Below, piece after piece: positions 1 through 6,716 of a DNA stretch of 46,000 nt (its first letter is position 1; the number at the start of each line of letters is the position of its first letter). The stretch is from Fibrobacter sp. Lineage in GTDB: Bacteria; Fibrobacterota; Fibrobacteria; Fibrobacterales; Fibrobacteraceae. The stretch is from positions 1-46,000 of the forward strand of contig JAFVTX010000015.1 of assembly GCA_017503015.1 (NCBI GenBank), read 5' to 3'. Position numbers and translations under genes: made by a program. A model generated the notes under the pieces. The model had not been told where the DNA came from and did not search any database. It saw only the letters and a list, made by a program, of their open reading frames with translations.

Positions 1-607
<607 letters not shown>

Positions 608-757
608 GACAGCCTCCATCGTTTTAAGCTTCTGGAGTTTGCCCCGTTCTGCAAACAACACCACCAAATTTTGCACGAATACAAGAAAGGCGCAGATCGT
701 TGCATTTATCCATGTGAGGCTGTGCATGCCTAAGAATGATAAACACAAACGACCCAC

Positions 758-844
758 GCCCCAAAAGGGCTGTTGCTGTTTGGTCATACAACCAAAGACC
801 GACTTAAAAGCCGGTACAGCAAACCGAGATACACCGCAAAGCGG
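758..844 (-). ncRNA. Candidate structured 5' leader RNA upstream of the collagen-like gene
   Basis: The 608-1069 stretch has no gene but holds several hairpins upstream of the ATG at 607. Read on the minus strand they are: CCGC/GCGG with a 3-nt loop (844-834); then a three-way-junction-like arrangement closed by GCTGT/ACAGC (820-816 with 779-775) enclosing a stem at 815-798 and a TTTGGT/ACCAAA stem (796-779); then GCCC/GGGC (770-758). About 150 nt separate the structure from the start codon. I tried to match c-di-GMP, SAM and TPP riboswitch core motifs by eye without success. It could be a regulatory leader; the strand is inferred from the downstream gene. Confidence 0.35.
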
Positions 845-1069
845 CATACCTGCGTGAGCGTTCGCCTTGTCCTCATTCTTTTGAAATTTGCACATTTCAC
901 ATGGAGAACAAGAGCTAAACTCTCTAATATGTCCAATTTAAAAATAACTTAAATACGGGCTAAACGCACGGAGAATTTACAAAAACAAGCGTTTTTGTGA
1001 CGAAACCGACGAATTTGGGGCAAATTGTAAAGGGAATGGGGTGTTCCAAAGCGGGAAACAGCCACAATT

Positions 1070-1336
1070 TTAGTGATCGCCGTAGTGGCTTTTGCAAGCG
1101 ACAATCTCAAGTACACCGTCTTTTACAGCGTAAACCAGTCGGTTTGCATCATCAATGCGGCGACTAAAATAACCGGACAAGTCGCCCTTTAGCGGTTCGG
1201 GTTTACCAATGCCCTCAGACGCCCCGTTTCGTTCAATATCCTGAACTAGGGCATTTATTCTTTTGAGAGTTTTCTTGTCCTGAACCTGCCAATAGAGATA
1301 TTCTTCCCACGCACTGTCGTGCCAAACTTTTTTCAT
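1070..1336 (-). CDS. yoeB: YoeB-family mRNA interferase toxin
   Basis: This 88-residue protein matches the YoeB/RelE fold family over its full length, with the family features KPEPLKG, LSG, SRRI, RLVYAV and the C-terminal HYGDH. By alignment from memory with E. coli YoeB (E46, R65, H83, Y84), the catalytic residues would be E47, R66, H84 and Y85, all present. Such toxins bind the ribosome A site and cut mRNA during translation; the paired antitoxin neutralises them. The ATG lies 2 nt after the stop of the upstream small gene, the usual antitoxin-toxin order. It looks intact. Confidence 0.93.
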   Translation of the reverse strand: MKKVWHDSAWEEYLYWQVQDKKTLKRINALVQDIERNGASEGIGKPEPLKGDLSGYFSRRIDDANRLVYAVKDGVLEIVACKSHYGDH

Positions 1337-1338
1337 GT

Positions 1339-1527
1339 TTAGGCCTCGATCAATTCGTGTTCAGCGCAGTTCCGCCCAGCCTTCAAATCTTCAATTCTGC
1401 TTTTCAAGACAGCAGAATCCTTCGTGCGGGAAACCTGTCTCGACGCCAAAAAGAGGGCAAAATCGAACAGTTCCCGCTGAGCTTCTGGACTTATCGTTTC
1501 GTAGAGTTCCATCAGTGCTTCAGCCAT
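1339..1527 (-). CDS. Antitoxin of the YoeB-type toxin (62 aa)
   Basis: Translation from ATG at 1527 is preferred over the upstream start at 1587 because AAGGGAGG lies just before it. The 62-residue protein begins MAEALMELYETISPEAQREL and ends ELIEA. Its N-terminal helical part (SPEAQRELFDFALFLASRQ) resembles DUF2281-type antitoxins rather than the classical YefM/Phd fold; the acidic C-terminal tail would wrap the toxin. It sits directly upstream of yoeB and probably represses the shared promoter, as is usual for type II systems. Family placement is tentative; the role comes from context. Confidence 0.75.
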   Translation of the reverse strand: MAEALMELYETISPEAQRELFDFALFLASRQVSRTKDSAVLKSRIEDLKAGRNCAEHELIEA

Positions 1528-1739
1528 AATCGCCTCCCTTGGTTGTTTATACACCTTTAATATACATTTTTTTGCGTTTAAACGCAAGATTGTGCCAAGG
1601 GTGGCCTATAAACGAACTTTTTTAGTACAAAAACTTGAATAAAATCCGTGTTTTCCAACAATTATGACATTTGAAAACTGATTAGAGTTAAGCCCGGGCG
1701 TTGCGGCCTTTGGACATTTAGCACTTTTATACGATACTT

Positions 1740-1827
1740 GGTGCTTTAGCACCTTAGTAGAGTTATCCTCTTTGGGGAAGTGCTTATGTGTACATGGCCA
1801 CCTTTAGGTGGTGCGGGACACTTCCCC
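1740..1827. other. Paired stem-loops in a gene-free stretch
   Basis: The 1588-1950 interval has no convincing gene. It contains a perfect hairpin GGTGC-TTTA-GCACC (1740-1753) and a longer stem GGGGAAGTG (1774-1782) with CACTTCCCC (1819-1827), enclosing CCACC-TTTA-GGTGG (1798-1811). This could be a small structured RNA or a decayed mobile-element end. It does not carry the signature motifs of SRP RNA, tmRNA or RNase P RNA that I know. Strand and function are undetermined. Confidence 0.35.
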
Positions 1828-2168
1828 CTTTATACAACGGCGAATTTTTACACAGGCCATCCAGAGATTCCGGCAGCCGAGGAAAAATACTTCGTCAGAA
1901 AAATTCGAGCGAGACCGAGCGCAAGCAGGAACGAGACCTGGTGTAAATAAATGTCCCCATTCAACCTTGAAAGCTCTCCCCTGATGCAGCGCATCGTGGA
2001 GCTCAAGGAAAACGGCTACGCCGACAAGGACAGCTTTGAGTATGTGTTGGACGTGCTCGAAGTCGCAGGCGACATCACCGCGAACACGATTCCACTTTTC
2101 TACGTTTTCAAAAATTTACTTGACAGTGTTTTTTTTAATTTACTTTTGCTACAGAAAAAGAGGTTGTT

Positions 2169-2453
2169 ATGCCCCAAAAAAGCTGGAGCAAGGCGGAAGA
2201 ATACATTTTCTCATTTTTATGCATCAAACAGTATGTGGTTCCATCCCTTACAGTAGAAGAATTTTTGGATTTCGCTCAAAAAAGTTTGCCACGATTATCA
2301 AAATCCTCCTTAAAAGCAAAGCTTTCAAATGTTAAGCATCTGTTGGACTCCCAAAAGATATCAAATACCATTCCTCTTAAACCATTAAGAAATTTTTCAA
2401 AAGCAAATGAAGACGCCATCAAAGACTTGATAGAGTCTTTCAAGTTAAGGTAG
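2169..2453 (+). CDS. Small hypothetical protein inside the broken dehydrogenase
   Basis: This 94-residue, Lys/Ser-rich protein starts at ATG 2169 behind AGAGG (6 nt spacing). A TTGACA box at 2120-2125 with an AT-rich spacer could be its promoter. It has no membrane segment or motif I recognise; the pattern suggests a small helical protein. Its low GC differs sharply from the dehydrogenase fragments on either side, which points to arrival by insertion. Its role is unknown. Confidence 0.55.
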   Translation: MPQKSWSKAEEYIFSFLCIKQYVVPSLTVEEFLDFAQKSLPRLSKSSLKAKLSNVKHLLDSQKISNTIPLKPLRNFSKANEDAIKDLIESFKLR

Positions 2454-2490
2454 TTTCCATTACACACATGAAAAAAAGGATAAAAAAATA

Positions 2491-2895
2491 ATGTCAGATA
2501 AAATGTATCAGTGTTATTTTTGTGGTCGGTGGATAAAACCAGCTTTTTTTGATATTGGAAATACCGGCTTATACAAACTACGCCCAACATGTCCGGCCTG
2601 CCGTAGAAAAAGAAGTGCAGAAAGCAAAAGACAATTTAACGAAGGCGTACAAGACATAAAGGACGCCTTAGGTGAATTTAACGAAAGCGTCAATAGTTCC
2701 GATGATTCTAAAAGCTCTTCAAAACGAAGTTGTGGCTGTGGTTGTCTCCTGATCGTGATTATCCTCGCAGTGCTAGCAGCTATAGGGGCACTTAGTGAAA
2801 AAAAGGAAGGCTCCGAGGCAAAAACATCCCAAATTTTTTCTATTCCTGCCAAGGTTACAAGCATAAACATCAACACGGATTCGTCGAATTTTTGA
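2491..2895 (+). CDS. Zinc-ribbon protein with one membrane segment
   Basis: This 134-residue protein begins with a CXXC pair (CYFCGRW) and a second pair (CPACRRKR), a probable four-Cys zinc ribbon in residues 8-38. A charged, Ser-rich linker follows, then a Cys-Gly stretch (CGCGC) and one hydrophobic segment (LLIVIILAVLAAIGAL) at about residues 86-101, and a short tail. It lies 37 nt after the previous small gene and within the same inserted segment. It may be a small membrane-anchored protein; no function can be assigned. Its codon use is AT-rich like its neighbour. Confidence 0.6.
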   Translation: MSDKMYQCYFCGRWIKPAFFDIGNTGLYKLRPTCPACRRKRSAESKRQFNEGVQDIKDALGEFNESVNSSDDSKSSSKRSCGCGCLLIVIILAVLAAIGALSEKKEGSEAKTSQIFSIPAKVTSININTDSSNF

Positions 2896-3103
2896 TATAG
2901 AAGGGATCATGAGCAAAGAAGTGCGAGCGTAGGGAAGGCTTTTCCCTCTCTATATACAAGAACGCGAAGGCGGAACTCTGTGGCCGCCGCAAGTTCGGCC
3001 TCATCAAGTACGTGATGGCCCTCATGAACGGTGCACGTCTCGGCATTGCCGCACAGTCCGTGGGCATCAGCCAGATGGCATACAACGAAGTTCTCGCCTA
3101 CGC

Positions 3104-3199
3104 GGTGAGCCAAAAGCGACTCGTATTAACGAGTCGTGTCGGCGAGAGTGAGAGGATATCGTATGTTCTTTTTTGCGTAAGAGCCGAACGGTCTTATAA
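3104..3199. repeat. In-frame palindromic insertion in the pseudogene
   Basis: Between two conserved parts of the dehydrogenase (MAYNEVLAYA and AANCVMSQFM) lies about 90 bp that keeps the frame but encodes unrelated residues. It contains a perfect inverted repeat, CGACTCGT-ATTA-ACGAGTCG (3117-3136), followed by GAG-rich sequence. It resembles short palindromic elements known to insert in coding regions of other bacteria. The ends are approximate because they rest on where family-like residues resume. Confidence 0.5.
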
Positions 3200-3408
3200 G
3201 GCCGCCAACTGCGTGATGAGCCAGTTCATGCTCCGCGACGCCACCAAGGCACCGGAACTGTTCGAAAAGAGCATGAAGGTGTACCTGAACCTCGCCGAAA
3301 GAGCCTGTGCTGAGTTTATCGAAGCAAAGTCGCCAAGCACTACAACTTCGTGAAGAGCGTGGATGTGGAAGCGATGGAGAGCTACAAGCAGGCGTAAGCC
3401 TGCAGGAT

Positions 3409-3436
3409 GTCATCCCCGCGAAGGCGGGGATCTCCC
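3409..3436. repeat. Dispersed palindromic repeat, copy 1
   Basis: An inverted repeat with core CATCCCCGC-GAAG-GCGGGGATC just after the pseudogene stop. It belongs to a family with ends GAGATCC and GGATGACA also seen at 3601-3645, 6588-6614 and 34781-34807. This copy is in the opposite orientation to the others. Confidence 0.75.
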
Positions 3437-3446
3437 TTTAAAACTT

Positions 3447-3478
3447 AAAGACCTCGGCAGTTCAATGCCGGGGTCTTT
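3447..3478 (+). terminator. Intrinsic terminator of the former dehydrogenase gene
   Basis: A 12-bp stem AAAGACCTCGGC / GCCGGGGTCTTT (one G-T pair) with an 8-nt loop, 50 nt after the pseudogene stop. The A-run on the left and T-run on the right would allow function in both directions. Confidence 0.7.
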
Positions 3479-3551
3479 GGTTTCTTAGACTGCACAATGA
3501 TTTTGACAACTCGGTTTCACTCATGTTAAACCGCATTACCCCATTGTTCGC

Positions 3552-3584
3552 ATATATAAAATGGTCGCCCCGGATGGGACGACC
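3552..3584 (-). terminator. Intrinsic terminator after tsf
   Basis: On the minus strand GGTCGTCCC and GGGGCGACC pair around a 4-nt loop (3584-3563) and are followed by ATTTTATATA. It lies about 70 nt after the tsf stop and would end the rpsB-tsf transcript. Confidence 0.6.
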
Positions 3585-3600
3585 AAATTAATTGTAGCTA

Positions 3601-3645
3601 GAGATCCTTCGACTTCGAGGCTTCGCCTCTCCGCTCAGGATGACA
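3601..3645. repeat. Dispersed palindromic repeat, copy 2 (longer variant)
   Basis: GAGATCC and GGATGACA ends enclose an inner GAGGC-TTC-GCCTC hairpin. It shares the outer ends with the other copies but has a longer, different middle. Confidence 0.65.
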
Positions 3646-3652
3646 CAGCTAA

Positions 3653-4537
3653 TTAGTTTCCGCGTTCGAAGCGGATGAAGTTCACGACCTTCAGGCTAGC
3701 AAGGCCCAGCTGCTTGGCAACGACTTCCTGGAGGTAGTCCTTGACGCTGAGCTTCTTCGGGTTCTTGTCAGTCATGAAGAATTCCTGGTCTTCAAGAACG
3801 ATTTCCTTGAGCACCTTAGCCACGCGACCGTCGATCTGACGCTGCATGAATTCGGGCTTGGTCTGCTTGCCGGAAGCTTCGATCTGGGCCTTGGCGATTT
3901 CCTTTTCCTTTTCGATGGTTTCGGCCGGGACGGCGGCATCGTTCAGGGCCACCGGAGCAAATGCGGCGGCCTGCATAGCGATGTCCTTAGCAGCCTGCTT
4001 GAGAGCGGCTTCGTCAGAAGCGCTGCCTTCGAAAGAAAGTTCGGTAATCACGCCGATCTTGCCCTTCATGTGGCTGTAAACGCCAAACACGGAGTTGGCA
4101 ACCTTCTTGATTTCGGCGAACTTGCGGAAGTCGATGTTTTCCTGGATCTTGACGAGCACGTCCTGGAGCACATCGTTAATCTTCTTGCCATCGACCACGG
4201 CGTTCTTCAGGTCGTCGACAGAGGCGATAGCCTGAGTTTCGACAGCCTTAACAGCCATATTGGCAAGAGCAACGAAGTCGTCGTTGTTGGAGACCGGTTC
4301 GGTTTCGCAAGAGAGTTCGAAAGCAGCGGCCTTGTCGGCGGTTTCGATCAAGTAGATGCGGCCTTCCTTGGCGGCCTTGTCGGCGCGCTTGGCGGCAACA
4401 GCAGCACCCTGCTTGCGGAGGAGTTCAACGGCCTTGTCCATGTCGCCGTCAGTTTCGGTGAGGGCCTTCTTGCACTGCATCATGCCCACGCCAGTCTTCT
4501 GGCGGAGTTCATTAACGAGGGAAGCGGTAATCTGCAT
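3653..4537 (-). CDS. tsf: Translation elongation factor Ts
   Basis: This 294-residue protein is EF-Ts, which exchanges GDP on EF-Tu during elongation. The N-terminal UBA-like domain is clear (LVNELRQKTGVGMMQCKKAL, then ETDGDMDKAVELLRKQG). The core follows, with the coiled-coil region toward the C-terminus. The ATG is 1 nt after the rpsB stop, with GAGGAAG inside the rpsB end as ribosome site, so translation is probably coupled. One oddity: the highly conserved TDFV motif that contacts the EF-Tu nucleotide site reads TEPV here (SCETEPVSNNDDF, near residue 80). The rest looks intact and the rpsB-tsf order is the common bacterial one. Confidence 0.97.
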   Translation of the reverse strand: MQITASLVNELRQKTGVGMMQCKKALTETDGDMDKAVELLRKQGAAVAAKRADKAAKEGRIYLIETADKAAAFELSCETEPVSNNDDFVALANMAVKAVETQAIASVDDLKNAVVDGKKINDVLQDVLVKIQENIDFRKFAEIKKVANSVFGVYSHMKGKIGVITELSFEGSASDEAALKQAAKDIAMQAAAFAPVALNDAAVPAETIEKEKEIAKAQIEASGKQTKPEFMQRQIDGRVAKVLKEIVLEDQEFFMTDKNPKKLSVKDYLQEVVAKQLGLASLKVVNFIRFERGN

Positions 4538-4538
4538 A

Positions 4539-5282
4539 TTACTTTTCTTCCTCGCCGTTGTCGAACTTCTTCACTTCTTCCTTGTCGGCCTTCTTGTTGT
4601 CGTTGGTGCGAACCTTGACGTTTGCAGCAATGTAGTCAACAATGAGCTTCAGGGACTTCACGGCGTCGTCGTTGGCCGGGATCGGGTAATCCACGAGGGT
4701 CGGATCCACGTTGGTGTCGCAGATGCCGATGATAGGAATGTGGAGGCGACGGGCTTCGGCCACAGCAATCTTTTCGTGCTGAAGGTCGGTCACGACCACG
4801 AGGCCAGGAAGGTTCACCATTTCGCGGATGCCACCGAACACGCCCAGCAGCTTTTCGCGTTCGCGGTTCTTGTCCAGGACTTCCTTCTTGGAGAGGGCCT
4901 GGAAGGTGCCGTCCTGTTCCATGGCGTCGATCTTGTCGATCTTCTTGATGGACTTGCGCACCGTCTGGAAGTTGGTGAGCATGCCGCCGAGCCAGCGGTT
5001 GGTGACGGAGAACTGGTTGCAAGTAGAGGCGGCGTCCAGCACGCACTGACGGGCAGTGGGCTTGGTGCCGACGAACAGCACGGTCTTGCCAGATTCAGAA
5101 ATCTTGGCAGCGGCCTTGCCAGCTTCTTCCAAAAGTTCACGGGTCTTGGACAGGTTCAGAACGTAGATACCGTTCTTTTCGGCCAAGATGTAGGGTTTCA
5201 TTTTCGGGTTCCAGCGCTGAGTCTGGTGACCAAAGTGGGAGCCTGCAGCAAGCAGATCTTCAACGGAAGGCAGATTTGCCAT
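4539..5282 (-). CDS. rpsB: 30S ribosomal protein S2
   Basis: Start ATG at 5282 (MANLPSVEDLLAAGSHFGHQ) is chosen over an upstream in-frame start at 5378: AAGGA lies 9 nt before it and the sequence then matches the S2 N-terminus. The 247-residue protein has the S2 hallmarks GSHFGHQTQRWNPKM, KTRELLEEAG, NRWLGGMLTNF and PIIGICDTNVDP. S2 sits on the back of the small subunit. The C-terminal tail is acidic and Lys-rich (KKADKEEVKKFDNGEEEK). It is followed by tsf with 1 nt spacing and preceded by a 158-nt structured leader and a promoter. Confidence 0.98.
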   Translation of the reverse strand: MANLPSVEDLLAAGSHFGHQTQRWNPKMKPYILAEKNGIYVLNLSKTRELLEEAGKAAAKISESGKTVLFVGTKPTARQCVLDAASTCNQFSVTNRWLGGMLTNFQTVRKSIKKIDKIDAMEQDGTFQALSKKEVLDKNREREKLLGVFGGIREMVNLPGLVVVTDLQHEKIAVAEARRLHIPIIGICDTNVDPTLVDYPIPANDDAVKSLKLIVDYIAANVKVRTNDNKKADKEEVKKFDNGEEEK

Positions 5283-5440
5283 AATGTATTCCTTTTCGGT
5301 TGTTACTACCCGGACTGCAAATAAGCCGCGAAGCGATGCCCGGAATCCAGGCGAACCTGGGGTTCTGGACCGCGCCACCGAAGCGACTCTCGCAAGCCGG
5401 TGATTGGTTTTACCCTGACGAAATTGCCAAGGCGGGGCAA
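5283..5440 (-). promoter_or_regulatory. Structured rpsB leader, candidate autoregulatory site
   Basis: Between the rpsB promoter and ATG lie about 150 nt with strong stems: CACCG/CGGTG enclosing GCGA-GAG-TCGC (roughly 5398-5371), and CCAGG-TTCG-CCTGG, a UUCG-loop hairpin (roughly 5363-5350). In several bacterial groups S2 binds its own leader to repress rpsB-tsf. The same role is inferred here from position and structure only. Confidence 0.45.
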
Positions 5441-5469
5441 AATATAGAAAACAAAAAGGGCCCCGGCAA
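5441..5469 (-). promoter_or_regulatory. rpsB promoter
   Basis: On the minus strand TTGCCG (5469-5464), a 17-nt spacer and TATATT (5446-5441). The -35 box lies in the stem of the rpsI terminator, so the two signals overlap. Confidence 0.6.
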
Positions 5470-5485
5470 TACCGGAGTCCCCTTC
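5452..5485 (-). terminator. rpsI intrinsic terminator
   Basis: Downstream of the rpsI stop, minus strand GGGGACTCCGG and CCGGGGCCC form a stem with a TATTG loop, followed by TTTTTG. It would end the rplM-rpsI transcript. Confidence 0.7.
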
Positions 5486-5503
5486 GAATAGCAGTTTCGC
5501 AGA

Positions 5504-5908
5504 TTAGCGCTTGCTGAACTGGAAGTGCTTACGAGCCTTCTTGCGGCCGAATTTCTTACGTTCGACAGCACGGGAGTCGCGAGTCATGAGTCCTTCCTTC
5601 TTGAGGGCGGGCTTGTCTTCGGCGTTGTTAGCGACGAGAGCGCGAGCGATGCCCAGACGGACAGCGCCCATCTGACCAGCGATTCCACCGCCACGGGCGG
5701 TGACTTCCACGTCCCATTCTTCGGCGTTGCCGAGAATAGAGAACGGAAGGTTAGCAATCATGTTCTGCACTTCGGAATGGAAGTAATCCTTGAAATCACG
5801 ACCATTGATAGTGCGCTTGCCGGAACCCGGCTTCAGGATCACAGCGGCGATGGCGTTCTTGCGGCGGCCCGTGCCACGGTAGATCTTCTTGTTCTTTGCG
5901 GTAGCGAT
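5504..5908 (-). CDS. rpsI: 30S ribosomal protein S9, apparent ATC start codon
   Basis: From codon 5908-5906 the frame reads (M)ATAKNKKIYRGTGRRKNAIA and continues through VILKPGSGKRTINGRDF to the typical S9 C-terminus KKARKHFQFSKR, 134 residues in all. No ATG, GTG or TTG lies upstream in frame near a ribosome site. The first conventional in-frame start is GTG at 5842, which would remove the conserved YRGTGRRKNA segment. GGAGG at 5921-5917 is 8 nt before the ATC, an ideal distance. I therefore place the start at ATC. S9 lies at the 30S P-site, where its C-terminal Arg contacts tRNA. It follows rplM by 23 nt, the standard operon. Confidence 0.9.
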   Translation of the reverse strand: MATAKNKKIYRGTGRRKNAIAAVILKPGSGKRTINGRDFKDYFHSEVQNMIANLPFSILGNAEEWDVEVTARGGGIAGQMGAVRLGIARALVANNAEDKPALKKEGLMTRDSRAVERKKFGRKKARKHFQFSKR

Positions 5909-5931
5909 AGAGGTATCCTCCGTTCTAAAGA

Positions 5932-6360
5932 TTAGAAGTCAACGACTTCGGGGTTTTGTGCCGCGTGCGGATGTTCGGCGCCGGCATAGATTTTGAGTTT
6001 CTTGACCATCTTGTGGCCCAGTGCGCTGTGAGGGAGCATGCCCCAGATGGCAGCTTCCAGCGGAGCGGTGGGGTGCTTTGCCAAAAGGTCGGCAAAGTTG
6101 ATCCAGCGTTCGCCAGCGATGTGACCGGTGTGGTGGAAGTACTGCTTCTGAAGGTTCTTGTTACCGGTAACGGCAACCTTTTCAGCGTTGATGACAACCA
6201 CGTAATCGCCGGTATCGACGTTGGGGGAATAGATGGCCTTGTGCTTACCCATGAGGAGGCGGGCAACTTCGCTTGCGACGCGACCCATAGGCTTGCCCGC
6301 TGCATCCACAAGCTTCCACTTGCGGGTGACGGACTTGGGGTTTACCGTAATGGTCTTCAT
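5932..6360 (-). CDS. rplM: 50S ribosomal protein L13
   Basis: This 142-residue protein is the normal length for L13, an early-assembly protein of the large subunit. It shows WKLVDAAGKPMGRVASEVAR, GDYVVVINAEKVAVTGNK and WGMLPHSALGHKMVKKLKIY. The ATG at 6360 follows AGAGGA by about 6 nt. It is the first gene of the rplM-rpsI pair and is preceded by its own promoter near 6417-6445. Confidence 0.98.
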   Translation of the reverse strand: MKTITVNPKSVTRKWKLVDAAGKPMGRVASEVARLLMGKHKAIYSPNVDTGDYVVVINAEKVAVTGNKNLQKQYFHHTGHIAGERWINFADLLAKHPTAPLEAAIWGMLPHSALGHKMVKKLKIYAGAEHPHAAQNPEVVDF

Positions 6361-6416
6361 GTAAATCCTCTAGTTAGATGATTCTGGGACAAAGGCGTCC
6401 CGAGAAATGCGAGCTA

Positions 6417-6445
6417 AATATAGAAGGATTTGGGCCGGCCCACAA
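6417..6445 (-). promoter_or_regulatory. rplM promoter
   Basis: Minus strand TTGTGG (6445-6440), a 17-nt spacer and TATATT (6422-6417), about 57 nt before the rplM ATG. The TATATTTAG context recurs at other likely promoters in the window. The rest of 6446-6587 is AT-rich and shows no gene. Confidence 0.5.
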
Positions 6446-6587
6446 GGGTCAAAAACACTTTTTTAACGAAAAATGTTGATATATAAGGGTTTAAAGTTCT
6501 ATCAATTATATGAATTGTCATAATTATTATATTATCTTGGCCCTTATTATACCGAAACGAAGGGGATTGAGTTGTGAGTTATCTAGC

Positions 6588-6614
6588 AGATCCCCGACCA
6601 AGTCGGGGATGACA
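6588..6614. repeat. Dispersed palindromic repeat, copy 3
   Basis: AGATCCCCGAC-CAA-GTCGGGGAT followed by GACA. It matches the family at 3409, 3601 and 34781 in arm sequence and in the terminal ATGACA. Confidence 0.75.
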
Positions 6615-6617
6615 TTC

Positions 6618-6716
6618 CTCACCCCTCACACCTCGCACCTCGAGCCTTCGAACCTAACCCCTAACCCCTAAATCCTAGATCCTAGCCCCTAGATACTAAC
6701 CCCTAAATCCTAGCCC
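6618..6716. repeat. Degenerate 7-bp tandem repeat next to a stop codon
   Basis: Fourteen consecutive units of the form CTNNNNC, mostly CTAACCC, CTAAATC, CTAGCCC and CTCGCAC, with a single 8-nt unit (CTTCGAAC). The array ends exactly at the stop codon of the CNNM-type gene (6717-6719, itself CTA on this strand). On the minus strand it reads GGGTTAG-like. It is non-coding and would lie in the 3' end of the operon transcript. Confidence 0.7.

Larger units (their letters stand above)
1951..3397 (+). pseudogene. Acyl-CoA dehydrogenase, interrupted and frameshifted
   Basis: Two separated parts look like one acyl-CoA dehydrogenase. The N-terminal part (1951 to about 2090) encodes LMQRIVELKENGYADKDSFE and VLDVLEVAGDITANTI. 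The later part (about 2961-3397) encodes CGRRKFGLIKYVMALMNGAR and LGIAAQSVGISQMAYNE, the family's flavin and active-site region, then a C-terminal helical domain (APELFEKSMKVYLNLAERAC). Between them lie about 870 bp of unrelated, AT-rich DNA with two small ORFs, so the central substrate domain is missing. There is also an in-frame palindromic insertion near 3104-3199 and a 1-nt frameshift near 3330, after which KHYNFVKSVDVEAMESYKQA is read in another frame to TAA at 3395. The gene cannot make a working enzyme. Confidence 0.8.

Noticed and set aside
758-844. tRNA or known riboswitch in the collagen-gene leader
   Set aside because: No T-arm or acceptor pairing is present, and the core motifs of c-di-GMP, SAM and TPP riboswitches were not found by eye.
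4356-5324. A 322-codon open frame on the plus strand
   Set aside because: It lies opposite tsf and rpsB and encodes a low-complexity, Val/His-rich sequence with no family resemblance.
6654-6716. Telomere-like sequence (CTAACCC repeats)
   Set aside because: The units are degenerate and sit at the end of an operon with genes on both sides; nothing suggests a chromosome end.
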